Translations under genes and position numbers: made by a program | Shown: piece by piece, positions 8,018 through 15,083 of the stretch | Layout: the number at the start of each line of letters is the position of its first letter | Numbering within the stretch: position 1 is the stretch's first letter | The notes under the pieces: generated by a model | The model's database searches: none | What the model was told of the DNA's origin: nothing | What the model saw: the letters and a program-made list of their open reading frames with translations, nothing else | DNA from: Thermoguttaceae bacterium | GTDB lineage: Bacteria; Planctomycetota; Planctomycetia; Pirellulales; Thermoguttaceae | Assembly (NCBI GenBank): GCA_017454585.1 | Contig: JAFTCU010000076.1 | Coordinates: forward strand, 1-22,671 | DNA: 22,671 bases | Reading direction: 5' to 3'

Positions 8018-8064
8018 CAACACGATGTAGTGGTTTTCCAAATTAAATACACAACATCTGGTAA
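8018..8064 (+). promoter_or_regulatory. Two tandem NrdR-box-like sites
   Basis: The known NrdR box is acaCwAtATaTwGtgt. Site 1 (8018-8033, CAACACGATGTAGTGG) keeps C4, the central AT-T and GTG. Site 2 (8049-8064, ACACAACATCTGGTAA) keeps ACAC, A6, AT-T and GT. They match at about 10 and 11 of 16 positions. Start-to-start spacing is 31 bp, as in known tandem NrdR boxes, and they sit just downstream of the candidate promoter, where repression would be effective. The nrdR gene itself is not in the window. Confidence 0.5.
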
Positions 8065-8182
8065 TGGCAAATTTCACGTTTTTTTGCCAGGATGACTGAC
8101 GTTCATTTTTCCCAAATCGGTTGAACCGTCGGCCCCGTTGGCCGCGCCATGGGAAGGCACTCTTACACGGATTCGTCTGTGT
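8065..8182 (+). ncRNA. Structured 5' leader of nrdJ (candidate cis-regulatory RNA)
   Basis: Several helices can be drawn by eye. TGGCAAA (8065-8071) pairs with TTTGCCA (8083-8089). TTCCCA (8109-8114) pairs with TGGGAA (8150-8155) and encloses two hairpins, CGGTT-G-AACCG (8118-8128) and GGCC-CCGTT-GGCC (8131-8143), making a three-way junction. ACACGGA-TTCG-TCTGTGT (8165-8182) is a 7-bp stem with a UUCG tetraloop. No cobalamin riboswitch core (for example GCCACTG) was found. The ribosome-binding site AGGAG is at 8237-8241. Confidence 0.45.
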
Positions 8183-8246
8183 TTGCGCTTTTCCGGGTCA
8201 CTGAATTCACTCCATTAAAAAAAGTAATCGTTTATCAGGAGAATTT

Positions 8247-11200
8247 ATGTCACAGGTCCCGTTACAGGACTCGTTTGCGTCCAAACTTCATATTCCTTCC
8301 GTTTTTTGTCCCGAAGATGTCGCGGATCCGTTTGATACTGTGACTTGGGATCTTCGTACCGCTCAAATTAAGGGGGACAAAGGGGAGCTTATATTCGAGC
8401 AAAAGAATTGCGAATTTCCAGTCAACTGGAGTCAGTTGGCCACGAATGTTGTCGCCAGCAAGTACTTCTATGGGGAGAACGGCACTCCGCAGCGTGAACA
8501 CAGCATCCGCCAGCTTATTCACCGTGTCACTCGTACAATCACTGATTGGGGGAAGGAAGACGGGTATTTTGCCTCGGACGTTGATTCTGAAAATTTCTAT
8601 AAGGAACTAACTTACCTCTGCCTTCACCAGATGACCGCATTCAACAGTCCGGTCTGGTTCAATGTTGGTTTGTACACACAGTACCACATCAAGGGCGCGC
8701 AGTGCAACTGGGCCTGGAACCGTGACGAGCAGAAACTCTTCCAGCCGGAAAATTCCTACGAGTACCCGCAGGGCTCCGCGTGTTTCATCCAGAGCGTCGA
8801 TGACAACATGGAAGACATCATGGAACTTGCCCGCAGCGAGGCGATGCTCTTCAAATTCGGCTCCGGCACGGGAACCGACCTCTCCACTCTGCGCAGCTGC
8901 CGCGAAAAACTCTCTGGCGGTGGACGTCCTTCGGGGCCTCTTTCTTTCATGCGTGTCTATGACCAGATCGCGGCCGTAGTGAAGTCAGGCGGAAAAACCC
9001 GCCGCGCCGCCAAGATGCAGTCCTTGAAAGTCTGGCACCCGGACATTATGGACTTCATCGAATGCAAAGTCAAAGAGGAAGCCAAGGCGAAACTCCTCAT
9101 GCAGAACGGCTACGACTACGACACCGCGTACAGTTCCACGATGTTCCAGAACGCCAACCTTTCGGTCCGTCTGACCGATGATTTCATGCAGGCGGTCGTG
9201 GACGACAAACAGTGGACGACCCATTGGGTCACCGACCCGACCAAAGAAGGCCCATCCTGGCCCGCACGTGAAGTGCTGCACAAGCTCTCACAAGGCACGT
9301 GGCTCTGTGGCGACCCGGGCGTTCAGTTCGACACGACCATCAACAAGTGGCACACCTGCCCGAAATCCGGTCGGATCAACGCATCCAACCCGTGCTCCGA
9401 GTATATGTTCCTTGACAATTCGGCGTGTAACCTTTCGAGCATCAACCTGATGCGTTTCTTCGACGAAGAAACAGGCATTTTCGACATTGACCGCTTCGCC
9501 GCCGCCTGCAGGATCATGTTCATCGCCCAGGACATTATCGTGGACCGCGGCAGTTACCCGACCTACAAGATCGCGCTGAACAGCCACCTATACCGCCCGA
9601 TTGGCCTTGGTTTCTCGAATATTGGAAGCCTTCTGATGGCTCTGGGCCTTCCGTACGATTCGGACGAAGGCCGCGGGATTTGCGGCGCCATCACTGCGAT
9701 CATGCACGGCTCTGCGAACCGCACGAGCGTCGAGCTGGCCCGCGCCAAAGGGACTTTCGACGAGTACGAAAAGAACAAAGAGGATATGCTGCGCGTCATG
9801 CAGAACCACTGGGACGAAGTGGAAAAGATCCACAGCGCGCCGCGTTATCTGCGTGAAGGCGCCCGCAAAATTTGGGATGATGTGCTGAACAACGGCCGCC
9901 GCTACGGTTTCCGCAACGCTCAGGCGACGGTGCTCGCCCCGACCGGGACGATCAGTTTCATGATGGACTGCGACACGACGGGGATCGAGCCGGACATCGC
10001 GCTGGTCAAGTACAAGCAGCTCGCCGGTGGTGGCTACATGAAGCTCGTGAACCGCACCGTCCCGCTTGCGCTCAAACGTTTGGGCTACTCCCAGGAAGAC
10101 ATCGATTCGATCCTGGCGTATATCGATAAAGAAGACACGATCGAAGGCGCGGCTAATCTGCTCCCGGAACACCTTCCAGTCTTTGACTGCGCGTTCCAGG
10201 CCCGCAATGGCACCCGGTTCATTCCGTGGCAGGCGCATATCCGTATGATGGCGGCCGCTCAGCCGTTCCTTTCCGGCGCGATTTCCAAGACGGTAAACCT
10301 TCCGAAAGACGCGACCGAGCAGGACATTTATGATGCCTATATTGAAGCGTGGCGCATCGGTTTGAAGGCCGTGGCCATTTACCGTGACGGGTCCAAGGGC
10401 GCTCAGGTCCTTTCGACCAGCCGCAGCGACAGTGAAGACAAAAAAGACGACGATTCGTCAGAACCCACGAAAGAAATCATTCGGGAAAAGATCATTTACC
10501 GTCCGCGCCGTCGCCGTCTGCCCGACACGCGCCCCTCGATCACTCACAAGTTCAACATCGCGGGTCACGAGGGTTACGTCACGGTGGGCCAGTATCCCGA
10601 CGGAAACCCGGGCGAGGTTTTCATCACGATGGCGAAAGAGGGAAGCACGATCGGCGGTCTGATGGACTGTTTCGGCACTGCGATCTCCATGAGCCTCCAG
10701 TACGGCGTCCCGCTTGAGGTTTACGTCAACAAATTCTCTCACACGCGCTTCGAGCCGATGGGGGCGACGAAAAACCCGGACATTCGGATCGCGAAAAGTA
10801 TCGTGGACTACATTTTCCGTTGGCTCGGGATCACGTTCCTGAACCGCCCGTCCGACGCGGGAACCGACACGGGGATCCCCTACGAAGGTACGATCCTGCA
10901 AACGCCGAAAGTCACGCCGCAGCTTCCTACCGCTCAGGAAGAGGTTGAGGTCAAAACCACCGTGGTGACGGAGGAATCCGCTCAGACTATGGAAACCGCC
11001 GTGCAGCCCGAACCGGCTCCGGTCTCTGAACCGGTCCCAGCCCCGAAAGCGGATCCAGAACCCGCTCTCGCCAGCGCGTCGGCATCCCTGAAGAAGACGG
11101 CCACCGCAAGTTCTGCGGCTGTACGGGAAGCATTTCCGCAAAATCTGGAAAGCAGTGCAGCCCGCAAAGCCAGCCGGTTTGAGGAACAAGTCCGCGCGTT

Positions 11201-11426
11201 CTACGCCCGCCGCAGTGGAACGGTCAAGAAAACCGCCAAAGAGGGGGGAAACTCCGCGACCTCGATCCTGGACGAACCGATGGTGGACCTGAGCAGTGAA
11301 CGGATGAAAATGTTCGAGAATTTCCAGGACGACGCGCCGCTCTGCAGTAATTGCGGCTCGGTCATGGTCCGGAACGGAAGCTGCTACCTCTGCCACGTCT
11401 GCGGCTCGACCAGCGGCTGCTCTTGA
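8247..11426 (+). CDS. nrdJ: Class II (adenosylcobalamin-dependent) ribonucleotide reductase
   Basis: The enzyme reduces ribonucleotides to deoxyribonucleotides using a radical generated from coenzyme B12, independent of oxygen. Seen: FNSPVWFN (132-139), the substrate-site cysteine in QGSACFI (Cys179), the catalytic NPCSE (Asn381, Cys383, Glu385), SACNLSS (Cys394), and APTGTISFMMDCDTTGIEP in the nucleotide-binding barrel. A TSCPD domain lies at about 762-862 (THKFNIAGHEGYVTVGQ to YIFRWLG). A ~150-residue Pro/Glu/Ala/Ser-rich linker (about 875-1025) separates it from a C-terminal Cys cluster, CxxC (1033, 1036) and CYLCHVC (1046, 1049, 1052), ending at Cys1058; this kind of tail serves re-reduction by thioredoxin or zinc binding. 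ATG chosen: AGGAG lies 5 bases upstream. Monocistronic, with its own promoter region and terminator. No intein seen. Confidence 0.97.
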   Translation: MSQVPLQDSFASKLHIPSVFCPEDVADPFDTVTWDLRTAQIKGDKGELIFEQKNCEFPVNWSQLATNVVASKYFYGENGTPQREHSIRQLIHRVTRTITDWGKEDGYFASDVDSENFYKELTYLCLHQMTAFNSPVWFNVGLYTQYHIKGAQCNWAWNRDEQKLFQPENSYEYPQGSACFIQSVDDNMEDIMELARSEAMLFKFGSGTGTDLSTLRSCREKLSGGGRPSGPLSFMRVYDQIAAVVKSGGKTRRAAKMQSLKVWHPDIMDFIECKVKEEAKAKLLMQNGYDYDTAYSSTMFQNANLSVRLTDDFMQAVVDDKQWTTHWVTDPTKEGPSWPAREVLHKLSQGTWLCGDPGVQFDTTINKWHTCPKSGRINASNPCSEYMFLDNSACNLSSINLMRFFDEETGIFDIDRFAAACRIMFIAQDIIVDRGSYPTYKIALNSHLYRPIGLGFSNIGSLLMALGLPYDSDEGRGICGAITAIMHGSANRTSVELARAKGTFDEYEKNKEDMLRVMQNHWDEVEKIHSAPRYLREGARKIWDDVLNNGRRYGFRNAQATVLAPTGTISFMMDCDTTGIEPDIALVKYKQLAGGGYMKLVNRTVPLALKRLGYSQEDIDSILAYIDKEDTIEGAANLLPEHLPVFDCAFQARNGTRFIPWQAHIRMMAAAQPFLSGAISKTVNLPKDATEQDIYDAYIEAWRIGLKAVAIYRDGSKGAQVLSTSRSDSEDKKDDDSSEPTKEIIREKIIYRPRRRRLPDTRPSITHKFNIAGHEGYVTVGQYPDGNPGEVFITMAKEGSTIGGLMDCFGTAISMSLQYGVPLEVYVNKFSHTRFEPMGATKNPDIRIAKSIVDYIFRWLGITFLNRPSDAGTDTGIPYEGTILQTPKVTPQLPTAQEEVEVKTTVVTEESAQTMETAVQPEPAPVSEPVPAPKADPEPALASASASLKKTATASSAAVREAFPQNLESSAARKASRFEEQVRAFYARRSGTVKKTAKEGGNSATSILDEPMVDLSSERMKMFENFQDDAPLCSNCGSVMVRNGSCYLCHVCGSTSGCS

Positions 11427-11443
11427 TCCTCCTCACTGCAGGG

Positions 11444-11465
11444 ACGACGCTTCTAGCGTCGTTTT
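11444..11465 (+). terminator. Intrinsic terminator of nrdJ
   Basis: ACGACGCT (11444-11451) and AGCGTCGT (11455-11462) form a perfect 8-bp stem with a 3-base loop, followed by TTTT, 17 bp after the nrdJ stop. The same stem core recurs at 22154-22168. Confidence 0.75.
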
Positions 11466-11661
11466 GGGAGTGCGGCAATACAGAAGCCACAGACTTCTTT
11501 TGCCGCTTTCCCTTAGCGACCGAAAACCTTGCCGATCAAACGATTTTTTCACGTGGGGAACGTCCGCAGCGTTTCCGCGGCAAAAGTCGCTAGCGCTCCT
11601 CTATTACCGCAAGGGAAAGCGATGAATGTCGTTTGCGCGACTGTATCATCGCACTCCAGAT
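11466..11661. repeat. Intergenic element with overlapping inverted repeats
   Basis: CTTTTGCCGC (11497-11506) matches GCGGCAAAAG (11577-11586). The overlapping GCTTTCCCTT (11505-11514) matches AAGGGAAAGC (11611-11620). AGCGAC (11515-11520) matches GTCGCT (11586-11591), and GCGGCAATA (11472-11480) matches TATTACCGC (11602-11610) with one mismatch. The pairings cross, so this is not one simple hairpin. No gene is credible here. Confidence 0.5.
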
Positions 11662-13743
11662 TTAACGCCTCGGGCCCATTTCTGAGAACGGGATCTTCTG
11701 GAAGCCCGGAATCTTCTTGAAAATTTCTGAATCGTCGCGGAGGTTCAAATCTCCGCCCTGAAAATCGACGAAACCCGGGTCATGGTCGAGCGTCAGATTC
11801 GTCTCGTCGAGGTCCCACGTCCCGGTCGGGTCCATCGTCGGATTCACGAAAACGTTCCGCTGGGCGTAATTCCGACGCTCGGCAATCGGCGCGCCGTCCA
11901 TGAACCCTTTGAGTTCCGGGTAAGCGCGCAGGTACACGTCGCTCGTAATATCGACCTCTTCCAAAAGCCGTTTCTGCCAGAGCGGCGCGTCGATGTAGTC
12001 TTTCCAGCGCTGGTCGTTCCACGGGGCCGAGCCGAGCGGGCGCTTGCAGTCTACGAAAATATTGTTCCACGCATAATTCCCGTGGCCGCCGTGGCAGAAG
12101 ATCGTCCCGAAGGAGCCTTTGCCCGGTTCGCCGCAGTTCACGAAAATGTTTCCATAAACCTTCTCGCCGCCGTCGCCGTCGTCGAAATAGACCGCGGCAT
12201 TTCCGTGCCCGCGCGGCGAACCAATGTCGTGCCAGTAGTTCCAGCGGACGACGTTTCCGCGGCAGGACGGATTGCGCCCTTTGTAGAAAGCGGCCGCGTC
12301 GTCGCCCGTGAGGCAGACGTGATGAATGACGTTCAGCTCGAACACCATATTGTTCCCGCCGACGGTAACCGCCTGATGCGGCGCGTTGAAGAATTCATTG
12401 TGCCTCGCGGTGTGACCGACTCCGGTCAACGTCAGGCCGTTGGCGTAGCAGAGGCGGTGCTCGGAAAAGTCGTGGATCGTATTGTTCTCCACGAGGCAGT
12501 TCCCGGGCGTGAGGGTCTTGCGGTCGCCCGACTCCCAGATCTGGATCCCGCCCGCGCCGTTGAACTCGATCAGGTTCCCGAGGAATTGACCGTTCGTTCC
12601 ACTTCCGAACGAAATGCCGGTCTGGCGCGTGTTGCGGACCGTGCAGTTTTGGATCGTGATGAACGAGGAACCCAGCGAAGAAATACCCTGCGTGTACGTC
12701 TCCTCAATGACGAAGCCGTCGAGCGTCACGAACTGCGTGTTTTCAAACGAAACGATGGAATTCCCTCGGCAGGCGAAGGTCACGTCGGCGTTTTTCAGGT
12801 CCACGGCGGGGTAAAAGTAAAGCTTTTTCGCGGCGGCGTCCACGAAGTACTCGCCCGGAACGTCCAGTTCCTCAAGGAGATGGATCGCACGCCAGCGGCG
12901 GGGAGACGGATTCCCCTGACGCAGGCCGTAGGTCGATTGGGTCTGGAACGTGATCTGCTTCTTTTCCGGGTCGATTTGGGCGACTTTCACCACGTCGTCG
13001 TGCCAGTCGAAGCACCAGTAGCCCCAGAGCCAGACGCCTTTTTCAGCGTTCCAGCGGTTCGGCGCATCGCCGGAGTACTCGAACGTTCCGCCGCGCGGGG
13101 CTTCCTGCTGGTTCTGCATTTTGGCGGCGTCGGACGCCAGGCCGGAATTGGCTTTGGAGCCGGAATCGATGATTTTCTCGACGGTCGCCCAGCCCTCGTT
13201 CGGCCAGCGGGCCATTTTCTGCCGGACACCATTCACAAAGAGTTCCGGGACCGGGATCGGCATAAAGGCGTGGTCCCCCATGACGCTGAGTTTCTGGATC
13301 CCCGCAGCGGTCAGGACCGGCGCAAGGTCGAATTCCAGGACCTTTCCACGGGAGACTTCCGGCAGACGGGCGAGCGTTTCCGCATCGGTCACGGGGACGA
13401 ATTTGGCTCCATCCAGGGCCGAGGCGCCGATCAGGTGCGCCCCCTTCGGGTTTTCCGAGCGGTAAACGACCGGGGCGTCCTGCGTTCCGGCGTCCTGCGG
13501 GCCGAGTTTGAACGCTTCGCCGATGTAGTATTTACCGTCCCTCACGACGATTTCTACGGGTTCCTTCCCGACGAACGGACGGGCGGCGTCACGCGCGGCT
13601 TCGAGCGTCGCAAAAGGCTTCGCGGCGGTTCCATCCGCGTCGGCGGTCCCGTTGGGAGCGACGTAGAACGTTTTAGCGTGGGCGGTCAGCGCGCCGAGCG
13701 TGACCATCAGACCAAAGAGAAAAACGTGAATTGGATTCTTCAT
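11662..13743 (-). CDS. Secreted right-handed parallel beta-helix protein, GH141-like
   Basis: This is a probable secreted carbohydrate-active protein. Seen: a signal peptide (residues 1-23, ending LGALTAHA), then the DUF1565/GH141-type start KTFYVAPNGTADADGTAAKPFATLEAARDAAR. Further segments are typical of GH141-like proteins: FVNGVRQKMARWPNEGWATV, GVWLWGYWCFDWHDD and LEELDVPGEYFVD...LYFYP. From about 330 to 620 come beta-helix coils with Asn-rich turns (FITIQNCTVRNTRQTGISFG, VENNTIHDF, GNVVRWNYWHDIG). GH141 members act on complex plant glycans, but catalytic residues cannot be assigned here, so the substrate is unknown. The ATG has AGGA 8 bases upstream and its own strong promoter. A very long antisense open frame covers the gene and is judged a composition artefact. 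Confidence 0.85.
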   Translation of the reverse strand: MKNPIHVFLFGLMVTLGALTAHAKTFYVAPNGTADADGTAAKPFATLEAARDAARPFVGKEPVEIVVRDGKYYIGEAFKLGPQDAGTQDAPVVYRSENPKGAHLIGASALDGAKFVPVTDAETLARLPEVSRGKVLEFDLAPVLTAAGIQKLSVMGDHAFMPIPVPELFVNGVRQKMARWPNEGWATVEKIIDSGSKANSGLASDAAKMQNQQEAPRGGTFEYSGDAPNRWNAEKGVWLWGYWCFDWHDDVVKVAQIDPEKKQITFQTQSTYGLRQGNPSPRRWRAIHLLEELDVPGEYFVDAAAKKLYFYPAVDLKNADVTFACRGNSIVSFENTQFVTLDGFVIEETYTQGISSLGSSFITIQNCTVRNTRQTGISFGSGTNGQFLGNLIEFNGAGGIQIWESGDRKTLTPGNCLVENNTIHDFSEHRLCYANGLTLTGVGHTARHNEFFNAPHQAVTVGGNNMVFELNVIHHVCLTGDDAAAFYKGRNPSCRGNVVRWNYWHDIGSPRGHGNAAVYFDDGDGGEKVYGNIFVNCGEPGKGSFGTIFCHGGHGNYAWNNIFVDCKRPLGSAPWNDQRWKDYIDAPLWQKRLLEEVDITSDVYLRAYPELKGFMDGAPIAERRNYAQRNVFVNPTMDPTGTWDLDETNLTLDHDPGFVDFQGGDLNLRDDSEIFKKIPGFQKIPFSEMGPRR

Positions 13744-13787
13744 GGGTAATTCCTGGAAAAAAGGGTGGGAGAGAAAAATAATGGAAT

Positions 13788-13816
13788 ATTATACCAGATC
13801 CAGGAACCGCGTGCAA
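13788..13816 (-). promoter_or_regulatory. Sigma-70 promoter of the GH141-like gene
   Basis: Read on the minus strand: TTGCAC (13816-13811), 17 bp, TATAAT (13793-13788). This is a near-consensus promoter 45 bp upstream of the ATG. Confidence 0.75.
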
Positions 13817-13826
13817 GGGGGGAGAG

Positions 13827-13862
13827 GATCCGGAGGGGACCAATGCGGCCGCCCTCCGAATC
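13827..13862 (-). terminator. Terminator-like hairpin after the small membrane protein genes
   Basis: GATCCGGAGGG (13827-13837) pairs with CCCTCCGAATC (13852-13862) with one mismatch, starting 5 bp after the stop of the 65-residue gene. It separates that transcript from the GH141-like gene. No clear U-tract follows. Confidence 0.5.
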
Positions 13863-13867
13863 TGCGG

Positions 13868-14065
13868 TCAGGGCGTTGAGGGCGTACTTTCTCCCTCAAT
13901 ACTCTGCGCGACCGGCTGCGGCGTGTCCGAATTCTTTGAACCGGAGTTCAGCGCGTACCCACAGAGTACAATTCCCAAGGTCAGGCCCGTGGCAAAGATC
14001 AAAAAGAGGATCGCCGGCCTGAAATCAGAAAACCCACCTGAACCGCTGGAATTCAGCGTGTTCAT
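13868..14065 (-). CDS. Small single-span membrane protein, 65 aa
   Basis: A 65-residue protein with one hydrophobic helix at about residues 17-41 (RPAILFLIFATGLTLGIVLC) and a Ser/Pro/Glu-rich C-terminal tail ending STPSTP. An N-in, C-out topology is suggested by the Arg before the helix and the acidic tail. A strong ribosome-binding site (AAAGGAGG, read on the minus strand) lies 6 bases before the ATG, which is the main evidence that this is a gene. It begins 13 bp after the 67-residue gene, with the same architecture, so the two are likely co-translated partners or diverged duplicates. No family recognised; function unknown. Confidence 0.65.
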   Translation of the reverse strand: MNTLNSSGSGGFSDFRPAILFLIFATGLTLGIVLCGYALNSGSKNSDTPQPVAQSIEGESTPSTP

Positions 14066-14078
14066 CGTGAGCCTCCTT

Positions 14079-14282
14079 TTATTTGGTCGGGATTTCTGCC
14101 GGGACCGAGGCGGCCGGGGCTTCCGTCTTTTCCGGAGCCTTCGAGCTTCCGGGGATCCGGTTGATGAAACCGATCAGGACGAATGCCAAAATGATCATCA
14201 CGATCATCAAAAGGCATGACTTGGTTGGACTATCGTTGGAGTCCAACGTCTTTTTCTCTTCATTGAGAAGGTCTTCATTCAT
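14079..14282 (-). CDS. Small single-span membrane protein, 67 aa
   Basis: A 67-residue protein with an acidic/polar N-terminus (residues 1-21), one hydrophobic helix at about 22-43 (SCLLMIVMIILAFVLIGFI) and a Pro/Ala/Glu/Lys-rich tail (EKTEAPAASVPAEIPTK). AGGAG lies 8 bases upstream of the ATG. It precedes the 65-residue gene by 13 bp and follows the 125-residue gene and TatA on the same strand, after a palindromic spacer. The coding sequence contains a TTGGACT / AGTCCAA inverted repeat near 14225-14246. No family recognised; function unknown. Confidence 0.65.
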   Translation of the reverse strand: MNEDLLNEEKKTLDSNDSPTKSCLLMIVMIILAFVLIGFINRIPGSSKAPEKTEAPAASVPAEIPTK

Positions 14283-14329
14283 TTTTAATCTCCTGTAAGT
14301 GCATAGTAGTCCTAAACTATAGCGATAGT

Positions 14330-14374
14330 GAATTAATGGGAATGCTTGTGATTAGGATAATCAACCATTAATTC
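14330..14374. promoter_or_regulatory. Nested inverted repeat
   Basis: GAATTAATGG (14330-14339) and CCATTAATTC (14365-14374) are perfect 10-bp arms. Inside them is GATTA-GGA-TAATC (14350-14362). The structure overlaps the stop codon of the 125-residue gene and precedes the 67-residue gene on the minus strand. It could be a regulator site or a transcript hairpin; no U-tract is present. Confidence 0.45.
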
Positions 14375-14745
14375 CGCATGGGGAGATTAATCTGCAGCTT
14401 GAGAAACTGCGAAGAAAGAATCAGACGAAGTGCCGAGAGAGTACTCACAAACGAGCCGACCGCGTGACGGTACGCAGCGACGGGAACACACCAGCAGACC
14501 ACGGATTGAATGTTGCGCTCGGAGTTCGAGGTGATGAGCGTCAAGGGAGGCGCTTCCACCAGGAAACAGAGCGTCTGGTCCGTCGTTTTGTCCGCGATGT
14601 TGTGGCTTTGGGCCTGCCGAGCGTGTTCCTCAGAAAGGGTGCTGTGCGTGGGCACAAGCAACTGGAAAAGCATGACGTAAATCGCGAGCAAAAGTGTCAG
14701 CTCGCGATGCATCTGCCGCCAGGTTTTCTGAGTTTTGTACTGCAT
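14368..14745 (-). CDS. Small exported or membrane protein of unknown function, ~125 aa
   Basis: The open frame extends upstream to 14889, but that part overlaps TatA, so I place the start at the ATG at 14745 (MQYKTQKTW). The ATG at 14712 (MHREL) is an alternative. A hydrophobic segment, LTLLLAIYVMLFQLLVP, near the N-terminus suggests a signal peptide or membrane anchor. The rest has Cys residues at TLCFLVEAPP and VVCWCVPVAAY and ends basic and hydrophobic. Codon choice in this frame is consistent with the neighbours. No Shine-Dalgarno sequence is obvious; coupling to TatA, which ends 49 bp upstream, is possible. No family is recognised, and the start is uncertain. Confidence 0.5.
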   Translation of the reverse strand: MQYKTQKTWRQMHRELTLLLAIYVMLFQLLVPTHSTLSEEHARQAQSHNIADKTTDQTLCFLVEAPPLTLITSNSERNIQSVVCWCVPVAAYRHAVGSFVSTLSALRLILSSQFLKLQINLPMRN

Positions 14746-14794
14746 AACGGTGTTGGTCAAATCTGGTTCATTGTGAGTTTTGAAACGTGGGTGG

Positions 14795-15001
14795 TTAATC
14801 CCCGTTTCTTTTTTCAGCCGTTTCGTCTTCAATGGATTCCTGCTCAGTATCACGGATCCCTTTTTTGAATTCCGTGACGCTTTGACCAAATGAGCGGGCG
14901 AGTTTGGGAAGGCGCGTGCCGAAAAGCAGAAGGGCGATAAAGCCCAAAATCAACAGTTCGTTTGTGCCGATTCCAAACATCGCAAGAGATGTACTGACCA
15001 T
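14795..15001 (-). CDS. tatA: Sec-independent protein translocase subunit TatA/TatE
   Basis: TatA forms the pore-like oligomer of the twin-arginine pathway, which exports folded proteins across the cytoplasmic membrane. Seen: a short N-terminus, one membrane helix (NELLILGFIALLLF), the FG hinge and the amphipathic helix GTRLPKLARSFGQSVTEFKKGIRD, then an acidic tail (TEQESIEDETAEK). At 68 residues from the ATG at 15001 it has normal length. The frame is open to an upstream ATG at 15040 (MFPANYLNLKGKK), which would add an unusual basic extension, so the internal start is preferred; a GGGA stretch precedes it. TatB and TatC genes are not in the window. Followed by the 125-residue gene. Confidence 0.9.
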   Translation of the reverse strand: MVSTSLAMFGIGTNELLILGFIALLLFGTRLPKLARSFGQSVTEFKKGIRDTEQESIEDETAEKRNGD

Positions 15002-15062
15002 TTTTTTCCCTTTCAAATTTAAATAATTCGCGGGAAACAAAACGACTGGCCGTTTTTGGAAG

Positions 15063-15082
15063 TTTTCAGTTTCCGCTGAAAA
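15063..15082 (-). terminator. Hairpin after the extended end of the surface-protein gene
   Basis: TTTTCAG (15063-15069) and CTGAAAA (15076-15082) are perfect arms with a 6-base loop. On the minus strand the hairpin begins 1 base after the TGA at 15086-15084 that closes the post-amber extension, and 70 bp after the amber stop. The stem is A/T-rich and weak. Confidence 0.4.
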
Positions 15083-15083
15083 A

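Noticed and set aside
8065..8246. Cobalamin riboswitch upstream of nrdJ
   Set aside because: Expected because of the B12-dependent enzyme, but the conserved core words (such as GCCACTG and the L5-L6 segment) are not found; kept only as an unclassified structured leader.
10458..11396. 312-codon minus-strand frame inside nrdJ
   Set aside because: Shadow of nrdJ; Arg/His/Phe-rich product with no recognisable family.
11782..13749. 655-codon open frame on the plus strand
   Set aside because: It is exactly antisense to the GH141-like gene, which has a signal peptide, family motifs, promoter and ribosome-binding site. The antisense product is Arg/Val/Glu-rich without domains, as expected from GC-rich third positions.
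14746..14889. N-terminal extension of the 125-residue protein to 173 residues
   Set aside because: The extension overlaps the 3' end of tatA in another frame and is highly basic without features; the internal start after tatA is preferred.
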